NCBI GenBank assembly: GCA_964466465.1
Contig: CAYXNJ010000021.1
Coordinates: 1 to 38,827, forward strand
Length of the DNA stretch: 38,827 bases
Direction of reading: 5' to 3'
Origin: Sulfurospirillum sp964466465
GTDB taxonomy: Bacteria; Campylobacterota; Campylobacteria; Campylobacterales; Sulfurospirillaceae
In this document: positions 15,374-23,401 of the stretch, in pieces
Layout: each line of letters begins with the position of its first letter
How positions within the stretch are numbered: the first letter of the stretch is position 1
Made by a program: the position numbers and the translations under genes
The notes under the pieces: model-generated
Told to the model about the DNA's origin: nothing
Databases searched by the model: none
Seen by the model: only the letters and a program-made list of their open reading frames with translations

Positions 15374-16774
15374 TTATTTGGCAGTTAAAAGATCGTTTTC
15401 TTTCCAGCCTCCACCCAATGCTTTGAAAAGTTCAGCTTGAGAGGTAAGGAGGTACTGTTTGGTCGCAACAACATTCAAAGAAGCACTCAAAACACTTTTT
15501 TGTGCATCTAGGACTTCGAGTTGGTTAGCAACACCTTGATTGAATCGTTTGGTCGAGAGGTCTAACACTTTTTGATACGCTTTGAGCTCTTCCTCTTGGA
15601 ATGCCAGTCTGCTTTTAGCGAGGTTCTCTTTGGCTAAGGTATCATGTACCTCTTTATAGGCTTTTTTCACACTTTGTTCGTAACTCACTAAAGACGATTG
15701 CAAATCGGTCTCTGAGATAGAAACACGCTGTTTGATACGTCCAAAATCAAAGATAGGCACACTCAAATTTGGACCAAAGCTCCATTTATTTGCGGTTGAT
15801 TTAAGAATGTTACTTAAGTCATCGCTTTGTTGACCATAACTGCCTGTAAGGCTAATGGTTGGAAAATAGGCTGCTTTTTCAACACCAATGAGCGCATTTT
15901 TACTTTTGAGATTTTCCAATGCTTCTTTAATATCAGGGCGATTTTCCATCAGCGTAGAAGGAACACCCGCTGGAACAATGAGTACATTGGGAAGTGTCAT
16001 ATCTGCTGTTTGCATCTCAAAGAGTGCTTGTGGGTTTTTCCCTAGCAAAATGGCGAGAGCACTTTGTTGGAGTTTGTAACTCTCCATCAAGCTATTTTTA
16101 GAGGCTTGAACGTTGTTGTATTGCGCAAGTGCTTGGTTGGCTAAGACATCGCTGATGGTTCCAACTTTTTGCTGTTTAGCGCGAAATTCATAGCTTGCTT
16201 TATAGGCATTGGCACTTTGTTCTAAAATTGCCATACGTGCTTGCAAGGAAGCTAGGTTAAAATAGGCACTGATAACATCGTGAATCAAGCTGTTACGAAG
16301 CGTCTCTCTTGCTGCTTGTGTACCAAGATAGAGTGACCAGTTAGACTCACTCTGGCTTGAGAGTCTTCCCCAAAAATCAATCTCATACGACAAGCTACCA
16401 CCTAGGGCATAGTCAGAGTACTCTGCGCGTTTGTTTTTGGTATTAAAGGCTTCATTGCTGGTTTGCTGGCGACTACCACTAGCATTAGCACTGAGAGTTG
16501 GCATCTCATTCGCCTCACTCAGCCCAAAGGCTTGACGCGCTTTAAGCACTTTCAGCGCTGAAAGTTTAAGGTCATCACTGCCAAGAAGTGCCTCATCCAC
16601 AAGAGCATTGAGTTTTGGGTCGTTAAACTGTTTCCACCACTCTTTGTTGACATTGAGCGCCTCTTGTGTGTTTTGTGGCGTCTCCATTTTAGGAACATTT
16701 AACTCAGGTTTCAGTGAACATCCACCCAAAAATAAAGCAGCAACCAGTGAGAGAAGGGTGATGTTACGAGACAT
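15374..16774 (-). CDS. RND efflux outer-membrane channel lipoprotein (CmeC/OprM type)
   Basis: A 466-residue TolC-like outer-membrane factor. The signal peptide ends in the lipobox LGGC, giving a lipidated C19. The rest is two tandem helical repeats, as expected for a trimeric channel with a beta barrel and a periplasmic tunnel; ANQLEVLDAQKSVL in the second half is typical of the NodT/OprM class. The ATG at 16774 has GGAG six bases upstream; the in-frame TTG two codons earlier does not fit. The start overlaps the end of the pump gene by 11 bases. It exports substrates handed on by the pump and adaptor encoded upstream in the same transcript. Confidence 0.94.
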   Translation of the reverse strand: MSRNITLLSLVAALFLGGCSLKPELNVPKMETPQNTQEALNVNKEWWKQFNDPKLNALVDEALLGSDDLKLSALKVLKARQAFGLSEANEMPTLSANASGSRQQTSNEAFNTKNKRAEYSDYALGGSLSYEIDFWGRLSSQSESNWSLYLGTQAARETLRNSLIHDVISAYFNLASLQARMAILEQSANAYKASYEFRAKQQKVGTISDVLANQALAQYNNVQASKNSLMESYKLQQSALAILLGKNPQALFEMQTADMTLPNVLIVPAGVPSTLMENRPDIKEALENLKSKNALIGVEKAAYFPTISLTGSYGQQSDDLSNILKSTANKWSFGPNLSVPIFDFGRIKQRVSISETDLQSSLVSYEQSVKKAYKEVHDTLAKENLAKSRLAFQEEELKAYQKVLDLSTKRFNQGVANQLEVLDAQKSVLSASLNVVATKQYLLTSQAELFKALGGGWKENDLLTAK

Positions 16775-19700
16775 GAGCAACTCCTTTTTTTGTAAACTTT
16801 TCTTTGGTTTTCATAATGAGATAGAAAAAGAGCGGTACAAAAAACGTACCGATCAAGGTTAAGGTTATCATACCGCCAACAACGGTTGTTCCGATGATAT
16901 GACGGCTATTCGCACCTGCACCTGTGCTAATGGCAAGAGGCAGTGTTCCTGCAATAAATGCAAACGAAGTCATAACGATAGGACGGAAGCGAATACGCGC
17001 TCCCTCGATGGTTGCATCAATGAGGCTGTAACCTTCTTTGAGTTTGTGCATCGCAAATTCGACCATCAAAATGGCATTTTTAGAAGAAAGTCCAACAAGG
17101 GTGACAAGTCCTACTTGGAAGTAGATGTCATTTTGTAAGTCTCTAAAATAAACCGAAAGGGCTGCACCTAGAAGTGCAAATGGAACGGCTAGAACGATTG
17201 CAAAAGGAATTGTCCAGCTTTCATAAAGCGCTGCTAGAATCAAGAACACAAAGATAATAGCATAGATAAAAGCCGTGTTACCACTTTTTTCTAAAAGCTT
17301 TTCTTGATACGATGTTCCCGCCCAAGCGATGGTATAACCATTTGGAAGAACACTTTTTGCCACTTCTTCAATGACACGAAGTGCATCACCCGAGCTGTAT
17401 CCAGGACTTGGTTGACCTGAAATTTGTGCTGCTTGGAACATGTTGAACTTTTGAATAATAGAAGGTCCTACGATACGCTTAATAGTTGCAAGTGAGCTGA
17501 TAGGAATGAGTCTTCCTTCACTTGATTTGACAAAGACATCATTATAGTTTTCAGTTCCTTCTCTAAAGGTACTATCACTTTGAACGTTAACATGATAGGT
17601 CCTTCCAAAGAGGTTAAAGTCGTTGGTATAGGTATTACCAAAGGTTGCTTGAATGGTCGTGAAAATATCAGCGGTATCCACACCAAGCGATTTTGCTTTT
17701 TCGGTATCGACACTGATCAAGAACTGTGGAACATTCGTGTTAATGGTTGAACGCATTGCAGCAAGTTCTTTACGCTCAGCCGCTTTTGCTAAGATCTCTT
17801 TCACATAACCATCAAGTACTTGGATATTGCCACCTGTCCTATCTTGAACGTACATCTCAAAACCACCTGTTGTACTCATACCCATGATAGGAGGAGGCGT
17901 AACGGCGATAAGCATTGCCTCTTTATTCTGAGAGAGTCCGCCCATCATTTTAGCCGCAATGGCTTGCGACGTTTGATCTGCACGTGGTCTCTCGTCCCAT
18001 GGATGAAGGCGAATGAAGCTAATACCCGAATCAGTTTTATACGCATTGATAATAAAATCAAGCCCCGACATAGCACCTACACGTGCAACATCAGGCTGAC
18101 TTAACGCAAAGTCACTGACTTCTTGGCTTACTTTTTGAGTACGATGAAGTGAAGCACCTGGCATAAGGTTGTTAATGACTAAAATCATACCTTTGTCTTC
18201 GTTGGGAACCAAACCTGTAGGAATGCGTGATGTGATAAGGACAATTGCTGCGATCATAACACCAAAAATCGCAACATTCATCAATCCAAAGCGAATGGTT
18301 TTACGAACACCTGTTGAGAAGAGATTTGTCCCTACCTCAAAGAGTGCGTTAAACTTTTGGATGAACCAAAAAGGCTCGCTTTCATGTTTGCGCAAAAGAA
18401 GGGCACACAAAGCAGGGGTGAGTGTCAATGCTACGATACCAGAAATGGTAACGGAGATGATGACAGTCATCGCAAACTGCTTGTACATCATACCACTAAA
18501 ACCACCCATAAAGGCGGCTGGAACGAACACGGCGCAGAGAACCATCACGATGGCAATAACAGGGTTGGTAATCTCACGCATTGCCTTAATGGTTGCATCT
18601 TTAACGCTGAGTTCTTCCTCTTCTCTGAGGATCCGCTCGACATTTTCGATAACAACGATGGCATCATCAACAACCAGACCAATGGCTAAGGTTAGACCAA
18701 AAAGCGTGAGAAGGTTGATGGAAAAGCCTGCCGCATAAAAACCTGCAAAGGTTCCAACGATGGAGACAGGAATTGCAAGAACAGGGATGAATGTTGCACG
18801 AAGATTTCCCAAAAAGAGATAGATAATACCTACAACAAGGGCAATGGAAAGGATGAGTGTAAAGATAACTTCATGAATCGATTCACGTACGAAAATGGTT
18901 GGATCGTACGCGGTATCGATTTCAAGATCACTTGGGAAGTTCGGTGAAATCTCGGAGAGTTTTTGTTCCAAAAGATCCGATACTTGAAGCGCATTGGCTC
19001 CAGATGCTAGGAAGATACCAATAGGAATCATCGGTTTGTTGTTAAAAATACCACCAAAATAGTACGACTCAACACCAAGCTCTACTTTTGCAACGTCTCT
19101 TAGTTTTAAAGAGGAGCCATCGGCATTGGATTTGATAATGATGTTGTCAAATTCGCTCGCGTTTTTAAGCCTTCCATCGGTTTTAACGGTATAGGTGTAG
19201 GTTGGCTGTTTATCCATCGGCTCTTGTCCGATTTGACCTGCGGCATACTGCTCATTTTGACTTTTAATGGCGTTAATGACTTCTGCAGTCGTGAGTTCAT
19301 ACGTTGCTAGCTTGTCAGGCTTTAACCAGACGCGAATCGCATAGTTTTTATTACCAAAAATGGTGACATCACCAATACCAGGAATACGCTTTAAATCATC
19401 AACGATGTTCACGAGTGCGTAGTTTGAGATAAACGTTGTGTCATGCACATTCTCTTTGGATGTCAGTGTTAAAACTTTTAAGATATCAGGAGAACGCTCT
19501 CTGGTAGAAACACCTTGTTTACGAACCGCTTCTGGTAATTTGTTGGTTGCAATTTGCACACGGTTATTGACATCGACTTTGGCTTGTGCCACATCGGTTC
19601 CGATTTGGAAATAGACATTGATGCTCACACTTCCACTAGGCGATGCTGTTGTAGTCATGTAGAGCATATTCTTCACACCGTTGATTTCTTCTTCCAAAGG

Positions 19701-19892
19701 TGCAGCAACGGTGGTCGCTATGGTAGCTGCATCCGCGCCAGGGTAGGTTGCAGAGACGATGATCTGCGGAGGCGCGATGCTTGGGTACTCTTGAACAGGC
19801 AGCGACTTAATCGCGATAATACCCGCCAAGATAATTACAATCGAAACAACGGTTGCAAATATTGGGCGGTTGATAAAAAACTTGGAAAACAT
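16764..19892 (-). CDS. RND multidrug efflux pump, inner-membrane subunit (CmeB/AcrB type)
   Basis: A 1042-residue proton-driven transporter of the HAE1 class. It begins MFSKFFINRPIFATVVSI, as AcrB relatives do, and has twelve membrane helices in two halves with two large periplasmic loops. The proton-relay residues are D409 and D410 (VVDDAIVVIENVER) and K938 (SSKNAILMVEFA). The length is within the usual 1030-1050. It expels hydrophobic drugs, bile salts or dyes through the adaptor and outer-membrane channel encoded on either side. Its start and the adaptor stop share one base (TAATG), so translation is coupled. Specificity cannot be read from sequence; the names cmeB and acrB are by similarity only. 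Confidence 0.96.
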   Translation of the reverse strand: MFSKFFINRPIFATVVSIVIILAGIIAIKSLPVQEYPSIAPPQIIVSATYPGADAATIATTVAAPLEEEINGVKNMLYMTTTASPSGSVSINVYFQIGTDVAQAKVDVNNRVQIATNKLPEAVRKQGVSTRERSPDILKVLTLTSKENVHDTTFISNYALVNIVDDLKRIPGIGDVTIFGNKNYAIRVWLKPDKLATYELTTAEVINAIKSQNEQYAAGQIGQEPMDKQPTYTYTVKTDGRLKNASEFDNIIIKSNADGSSLKLRDVAKVELGVESYYFGGIFNNKPMIPIGIFLASGANALQVSDLLEQKLSEISPNFPSDLEIDTAYDPTIFVRESIHEVIFTLILSIALVVGIIYLFLGNLRATFIPVLAIPVSIVGTFAGFYAAGFSINLLTLFGLTLAIGLVVDDAIVVIENVERILREEEELSVKDATIKAMREITNPVIAIVMVLCAVFVPAAFMGGFSGMMYKQFAMTVIISVTISGIVALTLTPALCALLLRKHESEPFWFIQKFNALFEVGTNLFSTGVRKTIRFGLMNVAIFGVMIAAIVLITSRIPTGLVPNEDKGMILVINNLMPGASLHRTQKVSQEVSDFALSQPDVARVGAMSGLDFIINAYKTDSGISFIRLHPWDERPRADQTSQAIAAKMMGGLSQNKEAMLIAVTPPPIMGMSTTGGFEMYVQDRTGGNIQVLDGYVKEILAKAAERKELAAMRSTINTNVPQFLISVDTEKAKSLGVDTADIFTTIQATFGNTYTNDFNLFGRTYHVNVQSDSTFREGTENYNDVFVKSSEGRLIPISSLATIKRIVGPSIIQKFNMFQAAQISGQPSPGYSSGDALRVIEEVAKSVLPNGYTIAWAGTSYQEKLLEKSGNTAFIYAIIFVFLILAALYESWTIPFAIVLAVPFALLGAALSVYFRDLQNDIYFQVGLVTLVGLSSKNAILMVEFAMHKLKEGYSLIDATIEGARIRFRPIVMTSFAFIAGTLPLAISTGAGANSRHIIGTTVVGGMITLTLIGTFFVPLFFYLIMKTKEKFTKKGVAHVS

Positions 19893-21046
19893 TATTTTGC
19901 CTCTTCGTTAATCACTTTATCAACTTTCACAGGTGCGCCTGCTTTGATTCTAAAGAAGTTATTGACGACAACCACATCACCCTCTTTAAGACCACTTTCA
20001 ATGACGTAGTCATTTTCACTTGCTTCACCGACTTTAACAGGCTTAACAACGGCTTTGCCATCTTCGACAACAAACACAACCGTTCCAAGAGGATTTTGAA
20101 GTACGGCTTTTTGAGGCACTTTAATGACGTTGTTACGGGTTAGACCTACAAGGTTGACTTTGACAAATTGGTTTGGAAGAAGCTCTTTGCCCTCATTTTT
20201 AAAGGTAGCGCGTGCTTTAAGTGAGCCTGTTTTGGCGTTCAGTGCGCTGTCTAAAAAGTCCACAACACCCACTTCTTTAAATTTGGCATCCCCCACTTGA
20301 AGGCTAGCTCTCAGTTTGCCCTCTGCTGGGTTTGACCATTTGCCGTTTTTGATGTTATATTTTTGTTTCATCACGTCAATATCAGGAATCGAAAATTCAA
20401 CGTGCAAAGGGCTGATTTGCGTGATGTCAACCAGTGCAGTGCCATCGGTAACCAGAGCACCCACATCAACCATTTTAAGACCTGTCATACCGCTCATCGT
20501 TGCTTTGATGGTGGTGCGGTCTAGGTTAATGGTGGCAGTTTGTAAGGAAGCTTTTGCACTAGCAAGGCTTGCTTTTGCTCCCTCATATGCCCAGTATGCG
20601 GTGTCTTTCTCTTGCTCGCTGGAAGCGCCTGATTCGTAAAGCGCTTTAATTCGCTCCCAATCTTTCGTCGCTTTTTGAAGCTGTACATCCAGTGTATTGA
20701 CATTGGCTTTGGCAAGATTGAGGGCTGCTTCGTAGGTATCTGGCTCAATTTTATAGAGGACATCGCCTTCTTTAACAAAATCACCTTCATTGAAGAACTT
20801 TTTCATCAAAATACCATTGGCTCTGGCTTTGATAGTAACACTTTGTGAGCTTATGGTTTTACCAGGGTATTGCAAGCTTAGAGCCTCTTCTTTAGCAGAA
20901 GCAATTTTATAGACATCCACAGCTGGTGCAGGAGCGTTTGTTGTTGCAGGGGAGGGTTGCTTTTTAGCATCATCGGCGGCATAGCTTTGCGCACCAAGCG
21001 CTAGACATGTAACGAAAAGAAAGATTTTCTTGTTGAGTAAAAACAT
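19892..21046 (-). CDS. RND efflux periplasmic adaptor subunit (CmeA/AcrA type)
   Basis: A 384-residue membrane-fusion protein. An N-terminal signal peptide ends near AQSYA; no lipobox is evident. A low-complexity linker rich in Ala and Pro precedes the lipoyl/barrel core. The central helical hairpin (about 100-170) contains LNLAKANVNTLDVQLQ, and the C-terminal membrane-proximal domain ends VNNFFRIKAGAPVKV. The ATG at 21046 is preferred to the ATG two codons upstream, since AAGGA abuts the first and is 7 bases from the second. It is the first gene of the adaptor-pump-channel-reductase operon. No TetR-type repressor gene is adjacent, unlike many such operons. Confidence 0.93.
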   Translation of the reverse strand: MFLLNKKIFLFVTCLALGAQSYAADDAKKQPSPATTNAPAPAVDVYKIASAKEEALSLQYPGKTISSQSVTIKARANGILMKKFFNEGDFVKEGDVLYKIEPDTYEAALNLAKANVNTLDVQLQKATKDWERIKALYESGASSEQEKDTAYWAYEGAKASLASAKASLQTATINLDRTTIKATMSGMTGLKMVDVGALVTDGTALVDITQISPLHVEFSIPDIDVMKQKYNIKNGKWSNPAEGKLRASLQVGDAKFKEVGVVDFLDSALNAKTGSLKARATFKNEGKELLPNQFVKVNLVGLTRNNVIKVPQKAVLQNPLGTVVFVVEDGKAVVKPVKVGEASENDYVIESGLKEGDVVVVNNFFRIKAGAPVKVDKVINEEAK

Positions 21047-21080
21047 CAGCATTCCTTGGTATTGAATAAATGTGCAGATT

Positions 21081-21123
21081 TTAACATAAGGAGATAAATA
21101 TTGTGTTAATAGTCAAAATATTT
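21081..21123. promoter_or_regulatory. Candidate operator/promoter region between efflux operon and PAS gene
   Basis: Two AT-rich inverted repeats interleave: TTAACA (21081-21086) with TGTTAA (21104-21109), and AAATATT (21096-21102) with AATATTT (21117-21123). A minus-strand extended -10-like TGTTAAAAT overlaps the first arm. This is a plausible repressor site for the efflux operon, but in AT-rich DNA such pairs also occur by chance. Confidence 0.35.
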
Positions 21124-21148
21124 AATCAGCTTTAAATCTAACACACCT

Positions 21149-21154
21149 TATACT
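21149..21154 (+). promoter_or_regulatory. -10 box of the PAS-chemoreceptor operon
   Basis: TATACT lies 10 bases before the end of the leader, and AGAGGAAAG directly precedes the ATG at 21165. The leader would be very short, so this is a weak call. Confidence 0.3.
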
Positions 21155-21164
21155 CAGAGGAAAG

Positions 21165-21581
21165 ATGGACTTTAAGGATACACAGATGCAAACCTTAGGT
21201 GATGAAATTTTACTCGATGAAACCTCTTTATTGGTTTCCGAAACAGATGCAAAAGGCATCATTGTTTATGCCGATGAAACCTTTGTGAGATACTCTGAAT
21301 ACGCTTTAGAGGAGCTCATAGGCAGACCGCATAATATGATTCGTCATCCTGATATGCCAAGAGCGGCTTTTAAAGAGTTATGGGCAACGGTAAAATCGGG
21401 TAATGTTTGGCAGGGTTTTGTGAAAAATCGCACTAAAAAAGGAAAATTTTATTGGGTGTATGCCACCGTTTTCCCTTTTGGCAAAGACCATTACCTTTCT
21501 GTTCGTAAAATGGCGAGTCGTGATGAGGTGGAAAAATATACACAATTGTATGCCTCGATGCGTGCAAGTGAGGGAAGATAA
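21165..21581 (+). CDS. Aer/CetB-like PAS domain protein, probable FAD redox sensor
   Basis: A 138-residue soluble protein made of one PAS domain (about 20-125). It carries the Aer-type flavin-binding features: NMIRHPDMP (57-65), W82 in VWQGFVKNR, and FYWVYATVFP. In E. coli Aer these surround the FAD that reports redox state. In Campylobacter jejuni a free-standing PAS protein of this type, CetB, signals to a separate receptor, CetA, for energy taxis. Here the receptor gene starts at the base after this stop, so an analogous two-protein receptor is likely. The second partner differs from CetA in having a periplasmic Cache domain. The gene name is not assigned because orthology to cetB was not tested. 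Confidence 0.88.
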   Translation: MDFKDTQMQTLGDEILLDETSLLVSETDAKGIIVYADETFVRYSEYALEELIGRPHNMIRHPDMPRAAFKELWATVKSGNVWQGFVKNRTKKGKFYWVYATVFPFGKDHYLSVRKMASRDEVEKYTQLYASMRASEGR

Positions 21582-23285
21582 ATGAAGGCATTTAGTATTC
21601 AATTTAAAGTAACCATGCTCGTGGTGATTTCTCTTATATTGACGGCGGTGGTTTCGACACTTGTTGTTGCTTTTTTGATGAAAAATGAGTCCACAGAACG
21701 ATTGGAAGGCATACGTGCCGTGATGACGCGTGAAAAAGTGGAAGCACTTTCCGATAAAGTCAAAATAGCGCACCATGTGGTTAACTCGTTTTATGAAGCA
21801 TTGCAAAATGACCCAGATAAAACAGACCCTAGTGTGGTTAAAGCGTATCAAGAAAAAGCAAAAACAGCAATCAAAAAACTTCGCTTTGGGGAAGATGGGT
21901 ATTTTTGGATTAATGATTTTGCCCCTAAAATGGTGATGCACCCTATCAAACCAGCCTTAGATGGGGCAGATTTGAGCAAGTCTAAAGATCCTGCGGGTAA
22001 ATTTTTATTTAATGAATTTGTTGATGTGGTCTCCAAAAATGGTAAAGGTGTTGTGAACTATCTGTGGGAAAAACCAGGATTTGATACCCCACAAGCTAAA
22101 ATTTCGTTTGTCGAAGGATTTAAGCCGTGGGGATGGATCATTGGATCTGGTGTTTATGCGGATGATATTGATGCCCTAGTTGCTAAAGAAAAGCAAAAGC
22201 TTGATGATGCGTTAATCAACTTAATGATTCGCAACAGCATTATTCTTCTCATTGTTGTGGCTCTTTTCTCTTTTGTGTCACGCTATTTGAGTCAAAAACT
22301 CATTGGAAAAAGAATGGCAGATTTGAAGCGCTATGTGGAAGATTTTGGACTTTATGTGACTAACAAAAAGAATTTAATTGATTATCGCCTAGATGACCAT
22401 GCCGATGATGAAATAGGCTCAACGGTGAGCGTCATTGATAAAACATTTAAAGATTACGAAAAACTACGTTTGGATGATTTGCGTGTAGTGGGTGAAGTAC
22501 TGATTATTTGTTCCAAAATGTCAAACGGTTATATGGAAAATAAGACCTCTTATGTCTCTTCAAACTTCCTTACCAATCGACTCTCTTATGAGATCGACGC
22601 GATGATTGCTAAGGTCAATGAAGTGATGAATGCAACGCTCGCTTCTTTGAAAAATTTTCAAAACGGTGATTTTAGCAAGCCTATAACCATTTCAACAAGT
22701 GGGGAGCTTAAAGAGTTGGTTGATGGCGTGAATGCACTTGGTAGTTCTTTGGCTCAAACAATCGCTGAAAATGCAGAGCAGAGTGCAATGATTCGTGAGA
22801 GTTCCAAACAGCTTGCAAACTCAGTTGCTACAATCAAAAATGAGCCACTGAGTGATCTTAACCGCATTGTTAAAAAAACAACAGCATCCATGCAAGAGAT
22901 GGGCTCCATTCAACAACACCTTGCCGATACACTGAGTACGTTAACGCAAAATGCTAAAGAAGCAAATGATATTTTAAATATGATTGGTGACATTGCCGAT
23001 CAAACCAACTTGCTTGCTCTTAATGCCGCCATTGAAGCTGCTCGTGCAGGAGATCATGGGCGAGGGTTTGCCGTTGTTGCGGATAATATTCGTGAACTTG
23101 CCGATAAAACAAACCACTCTCTAACGCAAATTCAAGCCACCATTGGGGTGATTGTTGGTGGTATTGTCGATAGTTCGGCAAAGATGAGCCATAACGCCAA
23201 AGAGATGAACACGTTAACCAGTGATGTAGAAGAGATTCAAGAAAAGACAAGTGATATTTTAAATATCATGAGTAAACTAGGCTAA
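21582..23285 (+). CDS. Methyl-accepting chemotaxis protein with single Cache domain
   Basis: A 567-residue receptor. The first membrane helix is at about 8-30. A periplasmic single-Cache domain follows (about 35-205), with the signature YFWINDFAPKMVMHP and, later, WGWIIGSGVYADDID. The second membrane helix is about 213-232. Two HAMP-like segments come next; the clearer one is FQNGDFSKPI to VDGVNALG near 360-385. The signalling hairpin tip IEAARAGDHGRGFAVVAD (about 484-501) is intact, though the usual DEVR reads DNIR. Only about 70 residues follow the tip, a short-arm class, so it probably joins different arrays from the receptor at 1328-2902. Single-Cache receptors often bind small organic acids. 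The start abuts the PAS gene stop. Confidence 0.93.
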   Translation: MKAFSIQFKVTMLVVISLILTAVVSTLVVAFLMKNESTERLEGIRAVMTREKVEALSDKVKIAHHVVNSFYEALQNDPDKTDPSVVKAYQEKAKTAIKKLRFGEDGYFWINDFAPKMVMHPIKPALDGADLSKSKDPAGKFLFNEFVDVVSKNGKGVVNYLWEKPGFDTPQAKISFVEGFKPWGWIIGSGVYADDIDALVAKEKQKLDDALINLMIRNSIILLIVVALFSFVSRYLSQKLIGKRMADLKRYVEDFGLYVTNKKNLIDYRLDDHADDEIGSTVSVIDKTFKDYEKLRLDDLRVVGEVLIICSKMSNGYMENKTSYVSSNFLTNRLSYEIDAMIAKVNEVMNATLASLKNFQNGDFSKPITISTSGELKELVDGVNALGSSLAQTIAENAEQSAMIRESSKQLANSVATIKNEPLSDLNRIVKKTTASMQEMGSIQQHLADTLSTLTQNAKEANDILNMIGDIADQTNLLALNAAIEAARAGDHGRGFAVVADNIRELADKTNHSLTQIQATIGVIVGGIVDSSAKMSHNAKEMNTLTSDVEEIQEKTSDILNIMSKLG

Positions 23286-23295
23286 ATAATAGTAT

Positions 23296-23332
23296 AAAAG
23301 CTCTACATATCATGCTATATGTAGAGCTTTTT
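23296..23332 (+). terminator. Rho-independent terminator after the PAS-chemoreceptor operon
   Basis: A perfect 15-bp stem (23296-23310 with 23317-23331) has a 6-base loop and ends in TTTTT. It starts 11 bases after the chemoreceptor stop. The A-rich 5' side could let it work in both directions. Confidence 0.92.
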
Positions 23333-23367
23333 AGGCACCTCTTACACCCTCTTAAGTCCTCTTTAGA

Positions 23368-23373
23368 TACAAT
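23368..23373 (+). promoter_or_regulatory. -10 box of dnaE
   Basis: TACAAT lies 28 bases before the dnaE ATG at 23402 and downstream of the terminator. No strong -35 was seen. Confidence 0.4.
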
Positions 23374-23401
23374 CGGAAAAACTATATTGAACAGAGAACT
23401 T

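Noticed and set aside
23312..23401. In-frame extension of dnaE by 30 codons
   Set aside because: The upstream ATG sits in the loop of a strong terminator and before the candidate -10 box; family members begin close to the PHP motif HLHTEYSLLDG.
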